DNA of 64,000 nucleotides, taken from positions 60,810 to 124,809 of the forward strand of contig NZ_CDDH01000002.1 of assembly GCF_000819725.1 (NCBI RefSeq), written 5' to 3'. Below the pieces are notes generated by a model, which was not told where the DNA came from, ran no database searches, and worked only from the letters and a program-made list of their open reading frames with translations. Shown piece after piece: positions 9,754 through 17,101 of this stretch. The position numbers and the translations under genes were made by a program. The DNA is from Aeromonas australiensis (GTDB lineage: Bacteria > Pseudomonadota > Gammaproteobacteria > Enterobacterales > Aeromonadaceae). Numbering within the stretch: the first letter of the stretch is position 1; each line of letters begins with the position of its first letter.

Positions 9754-10332
9754 CTGGATACGCCTCACCCGGAGCACAATCCCTTGCTCGCCCCCCTGCT
9801 CACGCTGTTGCAACAGGCGGCGGGCAGCTACAAGGTGCATGAACTGCTGGCCGCCCTGCGCCAGCAGGGGGTGATTCCCCAGCTGGCCGACGATGAGCAG
9901 TTGCAGCTGTTTCGGGTCAACTTCCTGATCATGAACGCCCTCTACCAACTGCAGGCCGAACTCTGGCAAGAGGGGTGGTGGCTGGTGATCAGCACCCTGG
10001 ATATCCGGCTCGAACCGCTGATCGGAAACCAAGAGGCCAGCCACGCCTTCGCCCTTGGCGAAAATCTGCGCAGCTACTATCTCGACTGGCAGGTGTTCTG
10101 GCAGACCGACCGTGCCGACGTTGAAGCCCTGCTCAACCGCTTCTGGCGCGCTTATGATGGGGAGGGGCACAAGACCGAAGCACTGGCCTTGTTCGAACTG
10201 GAGGAAGGGGCAAGCCAGGAGGCGATCCGCCGCCGCTGGCGGGAGCTGGCACTGCAGCACCATCCGGATCGGGGCGGCAATGCCGAGACCTTTATCCGTA
10301 TCCGCTGGGCCTGGGAGTGCCTGCGCGAATAA
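9754..10332 (+). CDS. DnaJ-related protein (DNAJ_related N-domain plus C-terminal J domain)
   Basis: The C-terminal 60 residues form a J domain: ALFELEEGASQEAIRRRWRELALQHHPDRGG, with the HPD motif that stimulates Hsp70 ATPase. The first 120 residues match the N-domain of DnaJ-related proteins in gammaproteobacteria (HELLAALRQQGVIPQL, FRVNFLIMNALYQLQ). The start is unclear, as there is no suitable ATG. A CTG at 9754 has a perfect AAGGAG six bases upstream and gives (M)DTPHPEHNPLLAPLL. A TTG at 9784 has a weaker GGAG. I report the CTG start. It is probably a co-chaperone of DnaK, with unknown client. Confidence 0.8.
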   Translation: MDTPHPEHNPLLAPLLTLLQQAAGSYKVHELLAALRQQGVIPQLADDEQLQLFRVNFLIMNALYQLQAELWQEGWWLVISTLDIRLEPLIGNQEASHAFALGENLRSYYLDWQVFWQTDRADVEALLNRFWRAYDGEGHKTEALALFELEEGASQEAIRRRWRELALQHHPDRGGNAETFIRIRWAWECLRE

Positions 10333-10438
10333 TCCTGTTGCTCAACCGCTATCGCCACCGGACGGTTGCCGCACCCTTGTTGCCCCACCCAAAGGACAGG
10401 CATAGACTGGAATTGGATATTCCCCACAGGAGCGCATC

Positions 10439-10687
10439 ATGACAGTCAGTGAACTTCGTAAGCTCTATCAGCAACAGATCCTGCACGAGGCCGAAATACT
10501 CCACGACGTGGCTATTCCCGGCTGGCTCATCGAATTCAGAGGCAAGGATGGCACCCTCTACGAACTGACAGACACCCTCGGCTGCCCGGTCAGTTTCGGC
10601 ACCGTCGAGCAGGCCCGCGAACATCTGCATCTGGTGGCCGACTGCCCGGTTCAGGTGGAGCACCTCTACCGCTTCTTCGAACGCTAA
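10439..10687 (+). CDS. Small conserved-looking protein of unknown function
   Basis: This 82-residue soluble protein (MTVSELRKLYQQQILHEAEI...) has no signal peptide, membrane segment or metal-binding cluster. It has normal codon use, a start ATG preceded by CAGGAG-like sequence, and its own strong terminator immediately downstream, so it is probably a real monocistronic gene. The HEAEILHDVAIPGWLIEFRGKDG and LTDTLGCPVSFGTVEQAREH segments suggest a small alpha/beta fold. I do not recognise the family. Confidence 0.7.
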   Translation: MTVSELRKLYQQQILHEAEILHDVAIPGWLIEFRGKDGTLYELTDTLGCPVSFGTVEQAREHLHLVADCPVQVEHLYRFFER

Positions 10688-10708
10688 CGCGACACTTGCC
10701 CCACCATC

Positions 10709-10735
10709 AAAAGGCTCCGCGGAGCCTTTTTCTTA
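10709..10735. terminator. Terminator between the 82-residue protein gene and the MscS-like gene
   Basis: The stem AAAAGGCTCC/GGAGCCTTTTT sits between two converging genes and has A/T flanks on both sides. It probably works in both directions. Confidence 0.85.
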
Positions 10736-11251
10736 TTCCGGTTGCGGCGGTACCACCGGATTGCCCTCCAGCCGCCTGACCGGCTTTTGCAGGATCAGGT
10801 TGGCCGGATAGGTAACCAGATCGCCGTTGTCATCCCGCACCCGCACGTAGAACAGACCGATCTCGGTAATGACGCCGGTCACAGAGTCATCCTTGTCGAG
10901 GATGCGGATCCGGTCGCCAATCTTGTAGGGGAAGGCGAAGAAGATGGTGATGCTGGCTGTGATGTTGGAGAGGATCGACCACTGGGCCACCATGGCAACC
11001 CCCAGCACGGCGAAGAAGGAGGAGGCAAGCACCACCAGCCGGGAGAAGTCCAGACCCCACACCCCGGCCAGGATCAGCAAGGTGGCGCAGCCAAGCAGGA
11101 AGTGAAAGACATGCTCCACATAGAGCACCCGGTTCTCGCTCACCTGCCTGCTCTGGCCAAGGGCCAGCAGGCTCTTGTGGATCAGATTGCGAATGAGGGT
11201 GTGCCCCAGCAACAGCAGCAAGGTCACACCGAAAGATTGCCACATGGTCAT
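10733..11251 (-). CDS. Small MscS-family mechanosensitive channel
   Basis: This 172-residue inner-membrane protein has three predicted membrane segments: QSFGVTLLLLLGHTLI, FHFLLGCATLLILAGVW and LVVLASSFFAVLGVAMVAQ. A beta-rich MscS domain follows (NITASITIFFAFPYKIGDRIRI, GVITEIGLFYVRVRDDNGDLVTYPANLIL). It is much shorter than E. coli MscS (286) because the C-terminal cage is missing, so it belongs to the minimal MscS class. It starts 9 nt after the zntB stop with AAGGAG, so the two form an operon. It probably relieves osmotic pressure. Confidence 0.85.
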   Translation of the reverse strand: MTMWQSFGVTLLLLLGHTLIRNLIHKSLLALGQSRQVSENRVLYVEHVFHFLLGCATLLILAGVWGLDFSRLVVLASSFFAVLGVAMVAQWSILSNITASITIFFAFPYKIGDRIRILDKDDSVTGVITEIGLFYVRVRDDNGDLVTYPANLILQKPVRRLEGNPVVPPQPE

Positions 11252-11260
11252 GTTTGCTCC

Positions 11261-12226
11261 TTACCACCAGCGCCTGTGTTTGAGCCAGATAGCCAGCCCG
11301 CTTGCCAACACGACCAGTGAGCCACAGAAGACCCAGAAGGCGGTGGGACTCTCGGCCCCGGGGATACCACCGAGGTTGATGCCAAACAGGCCGGTCAGGA
11401 AGCTGGCAGGCAAAAAGAGCAGCGCCATCACCGACATCTGGTAGGCACGGCGGTTGGTCGCCTCCGCCATCAGGTTGTTGATCTCGTCCGCCAGCACGGC
11501 GGTGCGTGCCACTCCCGCATCGAGGTCATCGAGCCAGCGTCGCAGCCGATCGGCGATATCGAGCAGACGACGGCGGTCATCCTCGTCCAGCCAGCTGATC
11601 TTCTCGTTGGCGAGCCGCGCCACCAGATCCCGCTGGGGAGAGAGATAGCGGCGGATCATGATGAGCTGCTTGCGGATCAGCGCCAGCCGGCCGTTGGCAG
11701 GCAGATCACGCATCAATACCAGCTCTTCCAGGTCCAGGATCTGATCGTGCAGCTCCTCGACAAATTCCCCCGCCCGATCGGTCAGTGCATCACACACCTC
11801 GACCAGCCAGTCAGCCGGGGTATCGGCGCCGCCCCCTAGCTTGAGCTGGTTAAAGACATCCTGCTCGGAGAGCAGCGGACGACGACGGCTACTGATGATG
11901 AGATCCGGGGTGATGAAGATGCGCAGCGCCACCATCTCTTCGGGCCTGTGATCCTTGTTGTGGTTGATGCCGCGCAGGATCAGCAGCACAGTTTCTCCCA
12001 TCCGCACCAGCTTGGGCCTGTTGCTCTGACCGAGCAGTGCCTCGCGAGCCGCCTCGCTGAGCAAGGGGGTCTGCAGCAACCAGCGCGCCGAATCGGGATT
12101 GCCGTAATCCAGATGCAGCCAGCCGGGGTGTGCCGTCGGGATCGCGCTTCCCGCCGTCAGCGGCACCATGCCCCCCTTGCCATCCAGGGTCAGGGCATAA
12201 ATCACATCACCGGGCACCCGATCCAT
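11261..12226 (-). CDS. zntB: ZntB/CorA-family metal transporter
   Basis: This 321-residue CorA-superfamily protein has a large cytoplasmic N-domain rich in helices (AREALLGQSNRPKLVRMGETVLLILRG). Two C-terminal membrane segments follow, separated by the signature GINLGGIPG, close to the GIN motif of ZntB. It ends in a basic tail (KHRRWW). ZntB moves zinc together with protons across the inner membrane. The ATG at 12226 has AAGGAG five bases upstream. An upstream ATG at 12247 would add seven residues. It is followed by the MscS-like gene. Confidence 0.88.
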   Translation of the reverse strand: MDRVPGDVIYALTLDGKGGMVPLTAGSAIPTAHPGWLHLDYGNPDSARWLLQTPLLSEAAREALLGQSNRPKLVRMGETVLLILRGINHNKDHRPEEMVALRIFITPDLIISSRRRPLLSEQDVFNQLKLGGGADTPADWLVEVCDALTDRAGEFVEELHDQILDLEELVLMRDLPANGRLALIRKQLIMIRRYLSPQRDLVARLANEKISWLDEDDRRRLLDIADRLRRWLDDLDAGVARTAVLADEINNLMAEATNRRAYQMSVMALLFLPASFLTGLFGINLGGIPGAESPTAFWVFCGSLVVLASGLAIWLKHRRWW

Positions 12227-12366
12227 CTCGTCTCCTTCTCGTTTCATGTGCAGGCCCCAGCTTACACCAAAGGCGGGGCCGACTCAGCCCCGCGCCGGGA
12301 AGGGAAGGCCTGTGTTAAGATGCCCGCTCTCGTTTTCTATCCGCTTTCACTACAGGAAACCATGCC

Positions 12367-12816
12367 ATGCCCATCTGGGTCGATGCCGATGCCTGCCCCA
12401 TTCCGGTCAAGGAGATCCTCTACCGCGCCGCCCACCGCGCCCAGGTGGTCACCACCCTGGTGGCCAATCAGGGATTGCGGGTGCCCCCCTCCCCCTTCAT
12501 CAAGACCCAGCAGGTGGCGAAGGGATTCGATGTGGCAGATCATGTCATCGCCCAGCAGGTTCAGCCCGGCGATCTGGTGATCACCGGCGATATTCCCCTC
12601 GCCTCCTGGGTGATCGATGCCGGTGGCGAGGCGCTCAACCCCCGTGGCGAGATCTACACCCGCGAGACCATCAAGGCGCGGCTCGGCATGCGCAACTTTA
12701 TGGAAGAGCTACGCTCGGCCGGTGTGCAGACCGGCGGCCCTGCCCCCTTCAATGCCGCCGACAAACAGCGCTTCGCCAATGCCCTCGACAAGTGGCTGGT
12801 CAAAGGCAAGTTGTAA
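12367..12816 (+). CDS. yaiI: UPF0178 protein YaiI
   Basis: This 149-residue member of the YaiI/YqxD family (UPF0178) has the family start [18 protein letters not shown], the [27 protein letters not shown] core and the [18 protein letters not shown] region. The fold resembles a PIN-like nuclease and the conserved Asp cluster (DADACP, TGDIPLA) supports metal binding, but no activity has been proven. It is divergent from zntB and followed by a hairpin near 12826. Confidence 0.9.
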   Translation: MPIWVDADACPIPVKEILYRAAHRAQVVTTLVANQGLRVPPSPFIKTQQVAKGFDVADHVIAQQVQPGDLVITGDIPLASWVIDAGGEALNPRGEIYTRETIKARLGMRNFMEELRSAGVQTGGPAPFNAADKQRFANALDKWLVKGKL

Positions 12817-12825
12817 AGACGCACT

Positions 12826-12856
12826 AAAAGGCGCCCAGTTTGGGCGCTTTTTCGCC
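12826..12856 (+). terminator. Terminator after yaiI
   Basis: AAAGGCGCCCAGTTTGGGCGCTTTTT forms a GC-rich stem with a following T-run, 10 bp after the yaiI stop. Confidence 0.85.
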
Positions 12857-12942
12857 GTAACATTCTGATTTTTAAAATAAGAGCTGACCACAACCATCAG
12901 GCTGGTAAGATGCGCCGCCATCTTATCCACGCCCTGATCATC

Positions 12943-13449
12943 ATGACCGCCCAAGGACACCTGCTCTTCTCTGTTAGCTGTACCCTGATCGCTCACAAAC
13001 TGCAGCTCACCCCGGCACTGGCCGATGCCACTCTGTGGCAGACCATACCCGCCGCGCTGGCCAGCGCCCTGTTGCCCGACCTCGACCACCCCAAATCGGT
13101 ACTGGGGCAGCGACTGCCGTGGATCTCGAAACCCTTGTCGCGACTGTTTGGCCATCGCGGTTTCACCCACAGTCTGCTGGCGGTCGCTGCCGCCATCTGG
13201 GGGCTAAACCAGAGCCTGCCGCCGGGGACTCTGCCAATAGGGGTCAAGGATGCCCTGATCGTCGGCTACCTCAGCCATCTGCTGGGGGACTGGCTCACCC
13301 CGGCGGGCATTCCGCTCTTCTGGCCCATCAAGCGCCGCTTCCGGCTGCCTGGCTGGCCGCTGCGCAGTGGCGGCGCCATGGAAACCGGATTTTGCACCCT
13401 CACCCTGCTTGCTGCAGGTTGGTGGTCGGGCTGGTGGCCTACCAGCTAA
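12943..13449 (+). CDS. YdjM-like membrane-bound metal-dependent hydrolase
   Basis: This is a 168-residue inner-membrane protein of the YdjM family (LexA-binding/YdjM group). Its metal-binding motifs are MTAQGHLLFS, LLPDLDHPKS, FGHRGFTHS and GYLSHLLGDWLTPAG, which supply His and Asp ligands within membrane helices. The start is placed at the ATG that begins MTAQGHL, as in family members. A longer start at 12910 would add eleven residues. The substrate is unknown. No LexA box is obvious upstream. Confidence 0.85.
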   Translation: MTAQGHLLFSVSCTLIAHKLQLTPALADATLWQTIPAALASALLPDLDHPKSVLGQRLPWISKPLSRLFGHRGFTHSLLAVAAAIWGLNQSLPPGTLPIGVKDALIVGYLSHLLGDWLTPAGIPLFWPIKRRFRLPGWPLRSGGAMETGFCTLTLLAAGWWSGWWPTS

Positions 13450-13550
13450 GTGCAGCGTTCAAAATTACACCACACCCGCAGACTGATTCTGTTACAATGC
13501 GCGGCCTTAGCGCTCGCGCATCCCCGTTTTCCCCGAAATAGAGTCCTTTT

Positions 13551-14930
13551 GTGAACAACAGCGAATTTAGCAGCCTCAATCTCTCCCCCGCCCTGCAAGA
13601 GAACCTCACCAGCCTGGGTTACCTGCAGATGACCCCGATCCAGGCCCAGAGCCTGCCCCTGGTGCTCGATGGCAAAGACCTGATCGCCAAGGCAAAAACC
13701 GGCAGCGGCAAAACCGCCGCCTTCGGCCTCGGCCTGCTGGCCAAGCTCAACGTCAACCGCCTCGAAGTGCAGGCGCTGGTGCTCTGCCCGACCCGCGAAC
13801 TGGCGGATCAGGTGGCTCAGGAGATCCGTCGTCTGGCGCGCGCCCTGCCCAACGTCAAGCTGGTGACCCTGTGCGGCGGCACCCCGACCGCACCGCAGTC
13901 CGCCACCCTGAGCTTTGGTGCCCACATCGCCGTCGGCACCCCGGGTCGTATTCTCAAGCATCTGGAGCAAGGCACGCTGGAGCTCTCCGGCCTCAAGACG
14001 CTGGTGCTGGACGAAGCGGATCGCATGCTGGACATGGGCTTTGGCGAAGATATCAACCGGGTCATCAGCTATGCCCCCCAGCAGCGTCAGACCCTGCTCT
14101 TCTCCGCGACCTATCCAGAAGGGATCGCCCAGATGAGCCGCGGCGTGCAGCGCAATCCGGTCGAGGTGAGCGTGGAGTCCCTGCACGAAGGGAGCGCCAT
14201 CGAACAGAAGCTCTATGAAGTGCCTGCCGGTCAGCGCCTCGACGCCCTCACCTGGCTGCTGAGCCACTACCAGCCCAGCTCCTGCGTGGTGTTCTGCAAC
14301 ACCAAGCGCGCCTGTAACGACGTAGCCGACCATCTGGCCGCCAAGGGCTTCTCGGCGCTGGCGCTGAACGGCGATCTGGAACAGCGCGAGCGGGATCAGG
14401 TGCTGGTGCGCTTTGCCAACGGCAGCGCCACCATTCTGGTGGCCACCGATGTGGCGGCCCGCGGCCTCGACATCAAGGAGCTGGGCGCCGTCATCAACTA
14501 CGAGCTGACCTATGATCCGGAAGTGCACGTGCACCGCATCGGCCGTACCGGTCGTGCCGGCCAGCAGGGTCTGGCCCTGAGCCTCTATCAGCCGAACGAA
14601 GCCCAGCGCGTCAACTTTATCGAAGAGTACCAGCAGGCCCCGATGCCGCAGGGTGATCTCGACAGCATCGGCCGCGACATCAAGCCGATCGCCCCGCAGA
14701 TGGTGACCCTCTCCATCGATGCAGGCCGCAAGACCAAGGTGCGGGCCGGTGACATTCTGGGCGCCCTGACCGGTGAAGGCGGCATTGCCGGCGCCGACGT
14801 CGGCAAGATCCAGATCGCCGAGCAGTACTCCTACGTCGCGGTGAAGCGCAGCGTGGCGAGCGCCGCCCTCAAGCGGTTGCAGGAAGGCAAGATCAAGGGT
14901 CGCAGCTACCGCGCCCGCAAACTGGGCTAA
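13551..14930 (+). CDS. dbpA: ATP-dependent RNA helicase DbpA
   Basis: DbpA is a DEAD-box helicase that acts on hairpin 92 of 23S rRNA during 50S assembly. The 459-residue protein shows all motifs: Q motif (TPIQAQSLPL), Walker A (AKTGSGKT), PTRELADQ, VGTPGRI, DEAD (VLDEADRMLD), SAT (LLFSATYPEG), VATDVAARGLD and HRIGRTGRAG. The last 75 residues form the DbpA-specific RNA-recognition domain (RAGDILGALTGEGGIAGADVG). A GTG start is used. It is a single gene upstream of the ykgJ-like gene. Confidence 0.95.
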   Translation: MNNSEFSSLNLSPALQENLTSLGYLQMTPIQAQSLPLVLDGKDLIAKAKTGSGKTAAFGLGLLAKLNVNRLEVQALVLCPTRELADQVAQEIRRLARALPNVKLVTLCGGTPTAPQSATLSFGAHIAVGTPGRILKHLEQGTLELSGLKTLVLDEADRMLDMGFGEDINRVISYAPQQRQTLLFSATYPEGIAQMSRGVQRNPVEVSVESLHEGSAIEQKLYEVPAGQRLDALTWLLSHYQPSSCVVFCNTKRACNDVADHLAAKGFSALALNGDLEQRERDQVLVRFANGSATILVATDVAARGLDIKELGAVINYELTYDPEVHVHRIGRTGRAGQQGLALSLYQPNEAQRVNFIEEYQQAPMPQGDLDSIGRDIKPIAPQMVTLSIDAGRKTKVRAGDILGALTGEGGIAGADVGKIQIAEQYSYVAVKRSVASAALKRLQEGKIKGRSYRARKLG

Positions 14931-15019
14931 GGTTTTTTGCAAGCCGTTAGCCAGACCACAGGCGCCTGACAGGCGCCTGTTTCATATCTCCGATGCCGCC
15001 ATGCGGCAAGACAGGCACC

Positions 15020-15310
15020 ATGACCCAAGCAAGCCAGACCGATGTGAGCTGCCAGAACTGCGAAGCCTGCTGCTGCCGCCTCGAAGTGATGCTCTTTACC
15101 GATACCGGCGTGCCGGACCGTTATGTACTGGAACGGGATGGCGAGATACCGGTCATGCGCCGGCTGGACGATGGCTGGTGCGCCGCTCTCGACCGCAACA
15201 CCATGATGTGCCGTATTTATGAAGTACGCCCCCTCATCTGCCGCGAATTCGAAATGGGTGAGCCCGACTGTGTTGACGAACGAGACAAGTGGTTTATCAA
15301 GCTGGATTGA
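15020..15310 (+). CDS. YkgJ-type cysteine-cluster protein
   Basis: This 96-residue protein has an N-terminal cysteine cluster SCQNCEACCCR (CxxCxxCC), typical of the YkgJ family, predicted to bind zinc or an iron-sulfur cluster. Further cysteines (WCAAL, MMCRIYE, LICRE, PDCVDE) complete the set. The ATG at 15020 (MTQASQT) is preferred over one at 14993. The gene is intact, but its last 25 or so codons (LICREFEMGEPDCVDERDKW) are repeated twice downstream with a 139-bp period. The codons of its 3' part differ from those in the downstream copies, so this allele may have been acquired by recombination. Function is unknown. Confidence 0.85.
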   Translation: MTQASQTDVSCQNCEACCCRLEVMLFTDTGVPDRYVLERDGEIPVMRRLDDGWCAALDRNTMMCRIYEVRPLICREFEMGEPDCVDERDKWFIKLD

Positions 15311-15521
15311 CCAGGATCCTCGGAGGCACTCACCACGATGATGTGCCCCATCCATGTACGAGGTGCGGCCGCTGATCTGCCGCGAATTCGAAATGGGTGA
15401 GCCCGACTGTGTTGACGAACGAGACAAGTGGTTTATCAAGCTGGATTGACCAGGATCCTCGAAGGCACTCACCACGATGATGTGCCCCATCCATGTACGA
15501 GGTGCGGCCGCTGATCTGCCG
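15238..15521 (+). repeat. 139-bp direct tandem repeat covering the ykgJ 3' end
   Basis: Positions 15238-15382 recur at 15377-15521 with one mismatch, an offset of 139 bp. Each unit holds the 3' codons of the gene, a stop, a short GGATCCTCG-containing linker, and about 60 bp that resemble an older version of the middle of the same gene. The next partial copy (to about 15588) has the same spacing but a different end. This looks like unequal crossing-over within an earlier two-copy arrangement. Confidence 0.9.
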
Positions 15522-15589
15522 TGAACTCGAAATGGGTGAGCCCGACTGTGTTGATGAACGGGACAAGTGGTTTCTCAACCTCAGCTAGC
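15311..15589 (+). pseudogene. Two truncated copies of the ykgJ-like 3' end
   Basis: The first remnant reads MYEVRPLICREF onward to KWFIKLD and stop. The second reads MYEVRPLICREL onward to KWFLNLS and stop at about 15588. Both start after a decayed ACGATGATGTGCC that matches TMMC of the intact gene with a one-base shift. The final copy differs at its end from the other two and is probably the original native 3' end. They lack the N-terminal cysteine cluster and should not make a working protein. Confidence 0.8.
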
Positions 15590-15616
15590 TGTCGACAGCA
15601 TCATTCGCTAATTCAT

Positions 15617-15650
15617 AGAGAGGGCTACCGCGTGGGAGCCCTCTCTATTT
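15617..15650 (+). terminator. Hairpin terminator after the ykgJ-like region
   Basis: AGAGAGGGCT/AGCCCTCTCT forms a 10-bp stem around ACCGCGTGGG, followed by ATTTC. It also lies just downstream of the small minus-strand gene that ends at 15666 and may serve both. Confidence 0.75.
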
Positions 15651-15665
15651 CATGGCAACCCACTG

Positions 15666-15881
15666 TCACTCCTGCTCGACCAGCAGGAGAATTTTTTTAG
15701 CCTTCTCGAAGTGATCCAGCTTGTGGGTCTGGATCCACCAGGTTGCCGCCTCCATCAACAACTCGGGATCCTCATTGCGATTGGCAAAAAACGCATAGAA
15801 GGAGAGTCCGACCATCTCCCCCTTCTGGGCGATTTTCTGCTGGCATACCTGAATGATTTTCTGTTTGAGTGATGCACGCAT
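15666..15881 (-). CDS. Small conserved protein, possibly DUF6500 family
   Basis: This 71-residue protein (MRASLKQKIIQVCQQKIAQK...) is rich in Lys and aromatic residues and has no membrane segment. GLSFYAFFANRNEDPELLMEA and WWIQTHKLDHFEKAKKI look strongly conserved-type and fit the DUF6500 family as I remember it. I could not verify that by search. A GGAAGA site precedes the ATG. Longer in-frame starts upstream run through the menA terminator and are unlikely. Function is unknown. Confidence 0.75.
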   Translation of the reverse strand: MRASLKQKIIQVCQQKIAQKGEMVGLSFYAFFANRNEDPELLMEAATWWIQTHKLDHFEKAKKILLLVEQE

Positions 15882-15932
15882 GGCAGTCTTCCTGTCTGAC
15901 TGATTCAGTACCGACGCATCGCATCGGCACAC

Positions 15933-15960
15933 AAAAAGGGCTCCCGCCTCGGGAGCCCGT
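15933..15960 (-). terminator. Terminator of menA
   Basis: On the minus strand GGGCTCCC-GAGGC-GGGAGCCC is followed by TTTTTGTG, directly downstream of the menA stop. Confidence 0.88.
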
Positions 15961-15987
15961 TTCACCTCACTGCAAGCTGATCGTGCA

Positions 15988-16893
15988 TCAGGAGAGCGCC
16001 AATCCGATGGCGAGCAGCAAGCTGTAGAGGAACGCACTGATGGCGGTCTTCTTGAGGGCGCCGGTCAGCACCTCGCCATCGTAGCTCTCGCGCAAAGTGC
16101 GGGCCGCATCGCTGAGAGGCTTCATTGAGGGCAGGAAGATCCACGGCCAGAAACTGGCGGGCTGGATCAGGATAAAGGCGATGGTTGCCAGCAACGCCGT
16201 CCCCAGCAGTACCCAGTGATAAGCGATGGCGCGGTTACGGCCAAGGCGCACCGCCAGGGTGATCTTGCCACTGGCGGCATCGGTCTCGATGTCGCGCACA
16301 TTGTTGATATTGAGCACTGCGGTGGCCAGCAGGCCACAGGCGGTGGCCGGTAGCAGCAGATCCCACTCCAGACTCTTGGTGAAGAGGTAGTAGGAGCCGA
16401 GCACCCCCAGCAGACCGAAGAAGAGGAACACCGAGATATCGCCAAACCCGCGATAGCCGTATGGGGTTTTGCCGACGGTGTAAGTCACCGCCGCGACGAT
16501 AGCTGCGCCACCCAGCACCACAAATGCCAAAATCTGCAGCCACTGGCCGCCGAAGGCACAGCCCAGCAACAGCAGGCCACTGGCCACCGCCGCCAGCGCA
16601 GTCAGCCCCATCGCCACACACATCTGCTTTTTGGTGATAAGACCGGAGACCACCGCCCGCTGCGGGCCGATCCGCTCACCGTTGTCGGCACCGGAGACCG
16701 CATCGCCATAATCGTTGGCCAGATTGGAGAGGATCTGCAACAGGATGGCGGTCAGCAGGGAGAGCGCCATGATGGTGCCATCGAAGGCGCCACGACTGGC
16801 AGCCAGCCCCGAGCCCAGCAGGATGGAAGAGCAGGCGAGCGGCAGTGTTCGCAAACGCGCCGCCAGCAACCAAACAGAGAAGGTATTTGTCAT
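15988..16893 (-). CDS. menA: 1,4-dihydroxy-2-naphthoate polyprenyltransferase
   Basis: MenA attaches the polyprenyl tail to 1,4-dihydroxy-2-naphthoate in the inner membrane, giving demethylmenaquinone. The 301-residue protein is a UbiA-type prenyltransferase with about eight membrane helices. Its Asp-rich motifs are NLANDYGDAVSGADN and NNVRDIETD. I chose the ATG that gives MTNTFSVWLLAARLRTLPLA. A far upstream start would add 70 residues of no family similarity. It is divergent from the menFDHBCE operon, with 208 bp between. Confidence 0.95.
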   Translation of the reverse strand: MTNTFSVWLLAARLRTLPLACSSILLGSGLAASRGAFDGTIMALSLLTAILLQILSNLANDYGDAVSGADNGERIGPQRAVVSGLITKKQMCVAMGLTALAAVASGLLLLGCAFGGQWLQILAFVVLGGAAIVAAVTYTVGKTPYGYRGFGDISVFLFFGLLGVLGSYYLFTKSLEWDLLLPATACGLLATAVLNINNVRDIETDAASGKITLAVRLGRNRAIAYHWVLLGTALLATIAFILIQPASFWPWIFLPSMKPLSDAARTLRESYDGEVLTGALKKTAISAFLYSLLLAIGLALS

Positions 16894-17101
16894 TTTGTGA
16901 TGGCCAAACAATCGGATATTGATCGTGTTAAGGGTTATCGAACCGGATTTGGGTATACTTGACCCCGGAGAGTGAAGCTCCCGCGGGCGATTTACATGGA
17001 CGAATGGGCAGATAATATATAGGAAATCATCGCCCTTTGGCATAAACCTACGGCATCCAGCTACCGGATCGCTCGTTACTACCCGGCTCAGACAAGAATC
17101 C

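Noticed and set aside
13446..14942. Open frame of about 500 codons antisense to dbpA
   Set aside because: The codon pattern and residue make-up (rich in Gly, His, Gln, Ala) are typical of a shadow of a high-GC gene. dbpA has every helicase motif.
15311..15589. CRISPR-like array in the 139-bp repeats
   Set aside because: The units are long, contiguous and coding-derived, without unique spacers, and there are no cas genes.
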